From the NCBI GenBank assembly GCA_036732565.1, contig DAINCF010000093.1:1-17226 (forward strand): a DNA stretch of 17,226 nt, given 5' to 3'. Below the pieces are notes generated by a model. That model ran no database searches, was not told the DNA's origin, and worked only from the letters and a program-made list of their open reading frames with translations. A program made the position numbers and the translations under genes. Below, in pieces: positions 1-5,752 of the stretch. Numbering within the stretch: the stretch's first letter is position 1; each line of letters starts with the position of its first letter. This stretch comes from JAIVJN01 sp036732565 (GTDB lineage: Bacteria; Acidobacteriota; Vicinamibacteria; Vicinamibacterales; UBA2999).

Positions 1-48
1 CTGGCGCGAGTGGCTGACGCTGCATGTCGTCGATCGCTATCTCGCTCG
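1..48 (+). repeat. Exact 48-bp copy of part of the ABC transporter gene
   Basis: Bases 1-48 are identical to 9495-9542. In the matching frame they encode residues W124 to A138 of the ABC half-transporter. The match ends abruptly after the CTCGCTCG at 41-48; from base 49 the sequence belongs to a minus-strand DUF1080 gene instead. The fragment has no start, and its frame runs on into unrelated sequence, so it does not make a working transporter here. If sequence exists to the left of the window the repeat may be longer. An assembly or library chimera is the simplest explanation; a recent partial duplication is the alternative. Confidence 0.9.
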
Positions 49-352
49 GCAACACACCGGCGCTACACCCTGCGGCGCAGCGGAACGAGGCGACCACTGC
101 GACGTCCTCGTACGGGCGATCCGACATCAGCCAGCCACCAGCCTTCGGCGCCGCGACGATCTCTCCGTTCTCGGCGCGCCACGTCGCGTCTCCGATCGGC
201 CGCCATCCGGTGAGGCTCGACCCGGCAAAGGTGCCGTCGGCAGCGAAGTTGGCCGCCGCGCCACGGTCCTGGCGTTGCTCGCCAAGGAGGGCGCGGTCGG
301 CAGTGGAGCTGAGGACGAGGATGGCAGCGGCGAACCAACAGAGTCGACGCAC
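2..352 (-). CDS. DUF1080 (3-keto-disaccharide hydrolase-like) secreted protein, N-terminal part only
   Basis: This secreted protein starts at GTG 352, preceded by a strong Shine-Dalgarno (GGAGGAGG, about 6 bases spacing). The N-terminus is a signal peptide (RRLCWFAAAILVLSS). It is followed by the DUF1080 opening: SLTGWRPIGDATWRAENGEI, a GGWLMSD segment, then an ASFRCAAGCSAGVL stretch, all typical of the concanavalin-like fold of this family. Members are known or suspected to act on carbohydrates, including 3-keto-glycosides. Recognisable homology stops near base 50, about 100 residues in. The frame then stays open into the 48-bp ABC transporter fragment read antisense and leaves the window, so the protein is truncated or wrongly joined. 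It lies downstream of the GntR regulator, separated by 110 bp of hairpin repeats, with its own ribosome site. Its presence beside a sugar-oxidation operon suggests a role in the same pathway. Confidence 0.72.
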   Translation of the reverse strand, partial: MRRLCWFAAAILVLSSTADRALLGEQRQDRGAAANFAADGTFAGSSLTGWRPIGDATWRAENGEIVAAPKAGGWLMSDRPYEDVAVVASFRCAAGCSAGVLPSEIAIDDMQRQPLAP

Positions 353-383
353 GAGGAACCTCCTCCGACGTAAATGGTTGGAT

Positions 384-405
384 CCCACGCGTCAGCGTGC
401 GTGGG
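384..405. repeat. Hairpin CCCACGC/GCGTGGG
   Basis: CCCACGC at 384-390 pairs with GCGTGGG at 399-405 across an 8-base loop. It lies just upstream of the DUF1080 start and beside the tandem repeat at 395-467. It could be a fragment of the same repeat family or a weak terminator for the regulator gene. No T-tract follows on either strand. Confidence 0.5.
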
Positions 406-467
406 GTCCGGCTCTACCCGACCTTCACTAGGCGTGCGTGGGGTCCGGCTTCAGCCGGACCTTCACT
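395..467. repeat. Tandem 37-bp repeat, second copy with a perfect palindrome
   Basis: Copy A (395-429) and copy B (432-467) share GCGTGCGTGGGGTCCGGCT at the start and ACCTTCACT at the end. Copy B contains a perfect hairpin at 442-461: GGTCCGGC, a TTCA loop, then GCCGGACC. In copy A the palindrome's right arm is degenerate (CTACCCGACC). The array starts in the regulator's last codons (its stop is at 463-465) and fills the gap before DUF1080. No T-tract follows the stem, so this is not a textbook terminator. It is more like a REP-type intergenic element that could protect the 3' end of the regulator mRNA. Confidence 0.75.
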
Positions 468-1215
468 TGCGATTTCGGCGCGTCTTCTTGGCGGGCTGAG
501 CGTCCTTCGCCTTCGATTGGGCAGCTTCCTTCTCGAGCGCCGTGCGCAACCATTGCCCGGGCTCCTCGATGTGCCGGCGCATCGCCGCTTCGGCGGCCGA
601 CGGATCGTGTTTGCGCAGCGCGTCCAAAACCGCCGCGTGACGCTCGGCGATCTCGCTCAGCGAGTGAGCTGACTTCGACACCGTGAGAAACGTCGTCGTG
701 GCCAGCTGCATTCGATCCCAGATCTGCTGCAGCAGTCGGTTCTCCGACGCCTCGACGATCGTCAGATGGAAGGCAAAGTCGATCTGGACGGCTTGTCGTT
801 CGTCGCCGCCCGCGGCCACGCTGCGCATGGTCTCGAGGAGCTTCTGGAGCTTCCGGAGTGCCGCAGGTTGTATCCGTGTCGCGGCCTCCCTCGCGGCGAG
901 CCCCTCCAGCACCGCGCGGATCGGATAGAGCTGCAGCAATTCCTCGACCGAGATCTCCCGCACGATGGCGCCACGAAACGGCGAGTGTTCGATGAACCCG
1001 AGCACATCGAGGTCGCGCAACGCTTCGCGTACCGGCGCCTGGCTGACGGCGAATTCCTCCGCGACGCGCGCCTCGATGATGCGATCGCCGGGCGCCAGGC
1101 GGCCGTTGAGGATGTCGTCGATCAGCTGGTCGCGAATCTCCTCGCGCAGGACACGGCGCTCGCGACGCCGTGGCCGCGCTGCTTTGACACCGTCCATCTT
1201 CGCGACTATCGGCAT
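463..1215 (-). CDS. GntR-family transcriptional regulator, FCD (FadR-like) subfamily
   Basis: This is a 250-residue DNA-binding regulator. Residues about 22-90 form the winged helix: LREEIRDQLIDDILNGRLAPGD, then the recognition part with VSQAPVREALRDL and the FIEHSPFRGAIV wing. Residues about 95-220 form the all-helical FCD sensor. D146, H150, H193 and H215 are the likely metal/ligand site of this subfamily, which usually senses small carboxylic or sugar acids. The C-terminus is a lysine/arginine-rich tail. I chose ATG 1215 over the longer start at 1242: AGAGGTG lies at the right distance before it, and the longer start would overlap the lactonase by 17 bases. It is the last gene of the oxidation operon, so it probably controls that operon, perhaps through the palindrome at 5542-5559 (inference). 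Confidence 0.92.
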   Translation of the reverse strand: MPIVAKMDGVKAARPRRRERRVLREEIRDQLIDDILNGRLAPGDRIIEARVAEEFAVSQAPVREALRDLDVLGFIEHSPFRGAIVREISVEELLQLYPIRAVLEGLAAREAATRIQPAALRKLQKLLETMRSVAAGGDERQAVQIDFAFHLTIVEASENRLLQQIWDRMQLATTTFLTVSKSAHSLSEIAERHAAVLDALRKHDPSAAEAAMRRHIEEPGQWLRTALEKEAAQSKAKDAQPAKKTRRNRK

Positions 1216-1225
1216 CGTCTCACCT

Positions 1226-2257
1226 CTATGGTCGACCGCCATCGTGCCAGTGCGCCATGGGAAGCCCGGGCGCGGGGGCGCGGAAATAAGGGATGCGGTC
1301 TCCCTTCAGCGAACCGATGTAGACCGTCTGCAGATCGCTGCCGCCAAACGTGACGCTCGCCATCCAGGGGGCCACTCCCCGACCGGTGGCGAACAGCTCG
1401 GTCTCGGTCACCCGCTTTTCATCAAACGCCCGCTCGAGGGCGTCCACCCTCGACGGATCCCCTTCATCGAGCAGGATGTGGAGATCGCCCTGGGGCGTCA
1501 GCACGAACAACTTGTCCGAGTACACGAGCGTTCCCCAGAGGTTCCCCACGCTGTCGAAGGCGATGCCATCGGGCCAAGCGCCCTTGCCGAGGGAGCTCGG
1601 GCCAAAGACCTCGCGCTCGCTGACCTCTCCCCTGTCATCGATGCGCAGACGCGTGATGCATCCACCGGTCGTTTCGACGACGTAGAGGAACTCTTCGCTC
1701 GCATCGAACCGGATCTCGTTGGTGAAATGAAATCCGTCGGCGACGATGCGAAACGCGCCGTCTTCGTAGCGCGCGACGTAGCCATCGGCCAGATCGGGCC
1801 GCAGCGCGTGCATCCAGTTCTTCAGCCTCGTCGACACGGTGATCCACACGCGGTCCTGCGAGTCGCGCAAGACGAAGTTGACTTTGCCGACCGGCTTCCC
1901 ATCGATGCTGTCGGCGAGCACGGTCGACGTGCCGTCGCGGGACATCAGCTCGAGCCGATCGGTCCCGAAGTTCGAGATCAAGATATCGCCGCTGCGAGCG
2001 AACGCGAGACCATTGGGCAGCGTGCCCTCGAGATAGCGGCTGGCTTCAGACGAGGCGCGCTCGAAGTGCTCGGAGTGCGTTTGGGTAATCAACTGCTGAC
2101 TGCCGTTGGCGATGCGGACGACCCCGCCCCGCGCGTCGGCAGACCAGAGAGTCCCGTCCGGTTCGGCGAGGATACACTCCGGACGCTGCAGTCCGCAGCC
2201 GACATAGCGCAACGCGCTCTTGTCGATGCCAAAATCCAGGACAGGGTTCCGCGTCAC
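1226..2257 (-). CDS. SMP-30/gluconolactonase-like beta-propeller lactonase
   Basis: This is a 343-residue six-bladed propeller of the SMP-30/gluconolactonase/LRE family, whose members hydrolyse sugar lactones with a divalent metal. Visible family motifs are RPECILAEPDGTLWSADA (metal ligand E27), LPNGLAF (81-86), FTNEIRFD (N180) and PDGIAFDSVGNLWG (D230). These correspond to the Glu/Asn/Asp metal triad of regucalcin-type enzymes. No signal peptide is evident, so it is probably cytoplasmic. The start is GTG, overlapping the PQQ dehydrogenase stop in a 4-base GTGA junction, which suggests translational coupling. The pairing with an aldose-oxidising quinoprotein fits hydrolysis of the resulting aldonolactone. 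The exact lactone is not shown by the sequence, and other SMP-30 substrates remain possible. Confidence 0.88.
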   Translation of the reverse strand: MTRNPVLDFGIDKSALRYVGCGLQRPECILAEPDGTLWSADARGGVVRIANGSQQLITQTHSEHFERASSEASRYLEGTLPNGLAFARSGDILISNFGTDRLELMSRDGTSTVLADSIDGKPVGKVNFVLRDSQDRVWITVSTRLKNWMHALRPDLADGYVARYEDGAFRIVADGFHFTNEIRFDASEEFLYVVETTGGCITRLRIDDRGEVSEREVFGPSSLGKGAWPDGIAFDSVGNLWGTLVYSDKLFVLTPQGDLHILLDEGDPSRVDALERAFDEKRVTETELFATGRGVAPWMASVTFGGSDLQTVYIGSLKGDRIPYFRAPAPGLPMAHWHDGGRP

Positions 2258-4566
2258 TTGGACGTCACCTTCTCGGGCAGCGCGAACGCGGCGTAGGCGC
2301 GGTCAGGGTTCTGTGTCGGCTTCTGAATCACTGCACCAGCGCTCGCCACTGCCCCTGTGGCATTGACGACGAGAAACTGGCGACCGTTGACCTGGTACAT
2401 GGCCGGAATTCCACGCGATCCGGCGGGCATCTGAATCGTCCGCAGAGTCTGACCGGTGTCAGAGTCGTAGATGCGCAGCGTACCGTCGCCGCCGGCGTGA
2501 AACAGCAGGCCCGCAGAGGTCGTGATGATGCCCGTTCTCTGCATGATGTAGCCGGTGTCCTTCGCCCCCTCCGCCGCCGCGCGTTGATCATCGCCGCCCG
2601 CGGGGATTTGCCACTTGATCTTCCCGGTGTTCAGGTCGTACGCCGTCAGTGTGGAGTACGGCGGTTTCACGATCATCCCATTCATGCCATACGAAGTGTA
2701 CATGCGCACCTCCGGCACCGTGACTCCGGACGGATACGCTGGCCCGACCATGCCGCCTGGACGTCCTGGCGGGACGATGTTGCCGGCAGGGGCGCCGCCG
2801 GACGCAACCACCGGTCCCGGTGGGCCCGCCGGGGCACCATCAGGGTCGTTTGGACCTCCCGCCACCACTCCACTTGGATTGCCGAGGAACCCCAGCACTG
2901 CCGTGAGTTGTTCGTCGCTCAGGTCATCTTGTGGAGGCATGCCCGGACCGCCGCCGGTGATCGCATCGCGCAACGGCTCCTGTCCCATCCGCCCGGTGAT
3001 GTCGACCAGCGACGGGGAGTTGCCGCTGCCGGCCAGGTTGGCGCCGTGGCAGGTTTGGCATCGCTGCTCGTAGAGCGTGCGACCGGCCGCGATCTCGGCC
3101 GGCCCGGCCGGCCTTCCGGAGCCAGGACGCGGCGCTTCGGCGCTCAGCTTGTAGATCGACGGCACGTTGATGCCCAGCACGTAGACCACACCGCGCGCCG
3201 GATCGGCGGCCGTCGTGCCCCAGTTCGCTCCGCCCTGTGCGCCGGGAATGGACACGGTGTCCTTGAAGGACGGTGGGGTAAACAGCCCCTCATTGCGCGC
3301 GTTGGCGATGCGTGTCTTCCACCGCTCGCGCTGCCCGGGCGACAGGATGTACGGGTTGATGTCGTCGGCGGTCAGCGACTGACGCACGAAGGGTGGCGGT
3401 GCCGTGGGAATCGGCTGCGTTGGCCATGCTCGTTCACCGCGGATGTCGCTGGCCGGGAACGGTCGTTCCTCGATGGGCCAGATCGGCTCGCCCGTGACGC
3501 GGTCGAACACATACAGGTATCCGGTCTTTCCCGCTTGGGCGACGATATCGACCGGCTTCCCGTTGCGCTGGATGGTCGTGAGCTGCGGCGCGGCGGTGTT
3601 GTCGTAATCCCAGAGGTCGTGGTGCACCATCTGGAAGTGCCACACTCGCTTTCCGGTGCGCGCATCCAACGCCAGTAACGACGAGCCATACAAATTCGCG
3701 CCGTGCCGGTCGGCGCCGTAGAAATCGTAGGTCGGCGATCCGAGGGGGAAGTAGGCAATGCCCCGCACCGGATCGACCGAAATCTCCCCCCACGTGTTGA
3801 CACCGCCGATGTACTTCCACGCGTCCTTCGGCCAGGTCTCGTAGCCGAACTCCCCAGGATGCGGCACCGTGTGGAACTGCCACACGAGACGGCCCGTGAC
3901 GACGTCGAACGCGCGCAAATCGCCGGGCGGCGCCATGTAGTGCTCGCCGGCGGCGCCTCCAAGAATGATGAGGTTCTCGAAGACCTTGCCCGGCGTCGAG
4001 GACTGGACCTTCACCAGCGTCGCCGGATCGCGTCCGAGACCTTCTCGAAGGTTCACCACGCCGTCTTTGCCGAACGTCAGGATGGACTTGCCCGTCCGGG
4101 CGTCGATGGCCTGCAGGTAGCTGTTCCGCTGGAAGAGCAAACGGCGATCCGAGCGGTCCTTGCTCTCCCAATAGTTGATGCCGCGTGGGGCGATGCCCGC
4201 GAGGTCTTCGTGAATCCAGATCTCTTTGCCGGTGCTGGCGTCGATCGCAACGAGCGAGTTGTTGCGGGCGAGCACGTACATGACGTTGTCCACCACAACG
4301 GGGTTGAACACGTACGAGACGTTGTCGTGAGTCGGGTAGGTCCACGCGACGCCAAGCTGGTGAACGTTGGATTTGGTGATCTGATCGAGCGCCAGGTATC
4401 GGGCGTTGTCTGGACTGCCGCCAAAATCGGGCCACGTGGTGCGCCCGCCTTCGCTCGACGCGACAGGCCCTGCGAGATTCGGCGTGGCCGGCTCGCGTGG
4501 CTCTTGAGCGGACTGCACGCCCGAGCACATCACAACGGCAACGAGAACCGCCTTCAACCGCCGCAT
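2254..4566 (-). CDS. PQQ-dependent dehydrogenase with an inserted cytochrome c domain (glucose dehydrogenase-like)
   Basis: This is a 770-residue periplasmic quinoprotein. A signal peptide spans about 1-20. Propeller repeats begin at WPDFGGSPDNARY and include several tryptophan-docking blades (AIDASTGKEIW, AFDVVTGRLVWQF, ALDARTGKRVWHF, AYDLNTGKIKW). The segment HHDLWDYDNTAAPQL (315-329) resembles membrane-bound glucose dehydrogenase. A cytochrome c domain at about 490-565 has the haem motif CQTCH (503-507) and a probable distal ligand M543 in GMPPQDD. It sits between propeller blades rather than at a terminus, and a Gly/Pro-rich linker (566-615) leads back to the last blades. AGGAGGG precedes the ATG. 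It lies 26 bp after the isomerase gene and overlaps the lactonase. The likely reaction is oxidation of a sugar or alcohol with electrons passed to the haem. The substrate is not certain. Confidence 0.9.
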   Translation of the reverse strand: MRRLKAVLVAVVMCSGVQSAQEPREPATPNLAGPVASSEGGRTTWPDFGGSPDNARYLALDQITKSNVHQLGVAWTYPTHDNVSYVFNPVVVDNVMYVLARNNSLVAIDASTGKEIWIHEDLAGIAPRGINYWESKDRSDRRLLFQRNSYLQAIDARTGKSILTFGKDGVVNLREGLGRDPATLVKVQSSTPGKVFENLIILGGAAGEHYMAPPGDLRAFDVVTGRLVWQFHTVPHPGEFGYETWPKDAWKYIGGVNTWGEISVDPVRGIAYFPLGSPTYDFYGADRHGANLYGSSLLALDARTGKRVWHFQMVHHDLWDYDNTAAPQLTTIQRNGKPVDIVAQAGKTGYLYVFDRVTGEPIWPIEERPFPASDIRGERAWPTQPIPTAPPPFVRQSLTADDINPYILSPGQRERWKTRIANARNEGLFTPPSFKDTVSIPGAQGGANWGTTAADPARGVVYVLGINVPSIYKLSAEAPRPGSGRPAGPAEIAAGRTLYEQRCQTCHGANLAGSGNSPSLVDITGRMGQEPLRDAITGGGPGMPPQDDLSDEQLTAVLGFLGNPSGVVAGGPNDPDGAPAGPPGPVVASGGAPAGNIVPPGRPGGMVGPAYPSGVTVPEVRMYTSYGMNGMIVKPPYSTLTAYDLNTGKIKWQIPAGGDDQRAAAEGAKDTGYIMQRTGIITTSAGLLFHAGGDGTLRIYDSDTGQTLRTIQMPAGSRGIPAMYQVNGRQFLVVNATGAVASAGAVIQKPTQNPDRAYAAFALPEKVTSK

Positions 4567-4592
4567 GAACGATCCCTCCTAAATGGGTGGGG

Positions 4593-5522
4593 TCAGGACC
4601 GCAGGGTCACGCCCTGTTTCGACAGATATGCTTTCGCGATGGTGGCAGCGTCCTTGGCGGTCATGGGCTGGTTCGGGCTGCTGTCGAGCTCCACCATGAC
4701 CATCCCCTCGAGCTTCTTGCCGTCCATCATCGTCAAGATGGCTGGAAGATCCACCTTGCCCTGCCCGAGCGGACAGTAGCCGAGGAACGCGTCGCCGCCA
4801 CTGAAGTCTTTGAGATGCATGTGGTGCACAATCGGCAGGAAGTCCTTGACGACCTGAACCGGATCGACGCCGCCCTTCTGGAGCTGGCCGATATCGGGTC
4901 CAAACTTCAGGTACCGCGTATCAACGGCTTCCATGACGGCATAGGTCTCTTCGCGCGTCTCGATGCAGGTGCCGGTGTGCTGATGCAGGACTGGCGTGAG
5001 GCCAAGGTCCACGATCGCGCGCGCGCCTTCATTGAGCGCCTCAAGAATGTTGGTTTTGTTCGCGGCGAAATCGAAGGCTTCACGCTTGACGCCGTTCGGC
5101 CCGATGACAATCACGGTGCCGCCGTATTTCTTGACGAGCTTCGCCGTTGCGAGCGTTCTGTCGATCGACGACTTGCGCTGAGCGGCGTCAGTCAGGTTCA
5201 TCCCGCTGTAGCTCGAGATGAGGGACAACTTGTGGCGCTCGAGCAGCGGGCCAAGACCGCCATGGGCCTCCATGCCGTCAATCTGCCAGCCGAACAGCTC
5301 GAGGCCGTGAAACCCGAGGGCAGAGACGTCGGTGACGACCCGTTCGATGGCGCTCGCGTCGGCGAGCTGCGACGGCCCGGGCCCGGGAGCGTTGCCCCAC
5401 GGCCAGGTGATGCCGGTGTGCCCGACTTTGAGATTTCTGGGTCGCTGTGCGGCCGCGGGCAAGGCTGCGCCGACGAGACCGAGGCTGAGAGTGCGCGAAA
5501 AAGCGCGGCGGGTGATGGGCAT
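4593..5522 (-). CDS. Tat-exported sugar phosphate isomerase/epimerase family protein (TIM barrel)
   Basis: This is a 309-residue xylose-isomerase-like TIM barrel (AP endonuclease 2 fold). The N-terminus is a twin-arginine signal (TRRAFSRTLSLGLVGAALPAAA), so the folded protein is probably exported to the periplasm. Likely metal ligands in strand order are E75 (HGLELFGW), H180/H182 (LHQHTGT), D210 (FGPDIGQ), H236 (HMHLKD) and E278 (MVELD), a pattern shared with inosose dehydratases and hydroxypyruvate isomerases. ATG 5522 is chosen over the longer frame to 5624 because the Tat signal starts there and the extra 34 residues run through the promoter. It is first in the operon. Exported members next to DUF1080 and oxidoreductases fit a role on oxidised (keto) sugars, but the reaction is inference. 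Confidence 0.88.
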   Translation of the reverse strand: MPITRRAFSRTLSLGLVGAALPAAAQRPRNLKVGHTGITWPWGNAPGPGPSQLADASAIERVVTDVSALGFHGLELFGWQIDGMEAHGGLGPLLERHKLSLISSYSGMNLTDAAQRKSSIDRTLATAKLVKKYGGTVIVIGPNGVKREAFDFAANKTNILEALNEGARAIVDLGLTPVLHQHTGTCIETREETYAVMEAVDTRYLKFGPDIGQLQKGGVDPVQVVKDFLPIVHHMHLKDFSGGDAFLGYCPLGQGKVDLPAILTMMDGKKLEGMVMVELDSSPNQPMTAKDAATIAKAYLSKQGVTLRS

Positions 5523-5541
5523 AGACGCTCGCCGTATTCTA

Positions 5542-5559
5542 TCGATTATCGATAATCGA
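5542..5559. promoter_or_regulatory. 18-bp perfect palindrome, probable operator
   Basis: TCGATTATCGATAATCGA reads the same on both strands. It is AT-rich in a GC-rich region and lies 20 bases before the isomerase start codon, overlapping the predicted transcription start. A dimeric repressor bound here would block the operon. The operon's own GntR protein is the natural candidate (inference). Confidence 0.6.
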
Positions 5560-5564
5560 CACGC

Positions 5565-5594
5565 ACTGTAGGTGACCGCGCGGACCCTTGTCAA
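5565..5594 (-). promoter_or_regulatory. Putative sigma-70 promoter of the isomerase-PQQ-lactonase-regulator operon
   Basis: On the minus strand a perfect -35 box TTGACA (5594-5589) is followed after 18 bases by TACAGT (5570-5565), a 4/6 match to the -10 consensus. Transcription would start near 5557, inside the palindrome, leaving a leader of about 35 bases. Sigma-70-like spacing is assumed for this organism. Confidence 0.42.
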
Positions 5595-5652
5595 GCGGGA
5601 CCAACCTTCCCTCTCGTTTGCCAAAGGCTCGTGAGCGTCGAATTCGTACGTA

Positions 5653-5726
5653 GCGCAGGCCTTCAGGCCTGCCCGAACCGCGCGAGCCCACGGACGATTG
5701 GTTTCAGCAGGCCTGAAGGCCTGCGC
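5653..5726. repeat. Inverted pair of REP-like palindromes
   Basis: GCGCAGGCCTTCAGGCCTGC at 5653-5672 recurs exactly in inverted orientation at 5707-5726, with 34 bp between. Each copy is itself a hairpin: GCAGGCC, a TTCA or TGAA loop, then GGCCTGC. The pair lies 27 bp after the TonB receptor stop and before the isomerase promoter. It resembles a REP doublet. Likely roles are mRNA 3'-end protection or transcription attenuation between the receptor gene and the operon. No T-tract is present. Confidence 0.8.
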
Positions 5727-5752
5727 GAGTCAGCTGCAATCGAGGAGCACCG

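Noticed and set aside
24..431. A 135-codon plus-strand frame at the left end
   Set aside because: It overlaps the DUF1080 gene, which has a signal peptide, ribosome site and family motifs; this frame has none.
442..461. Rho-independent terminator for the regulator gene
   Set aside because: The stem is strong, but no T-tract follows on the minus strand, so I describe it as a REP-like palindrome.
395..467. CRISPR-like direct repeats
   Set aside because: Only two copies, nearly adjacent with no spacer of normal length, and no cas genes.
965..2296. A 443-codon plus-strand frame opposite the regulator and lactonase
   Set aside because: Same reason: both genes on the other strand have full family motifs, and this frame has none.
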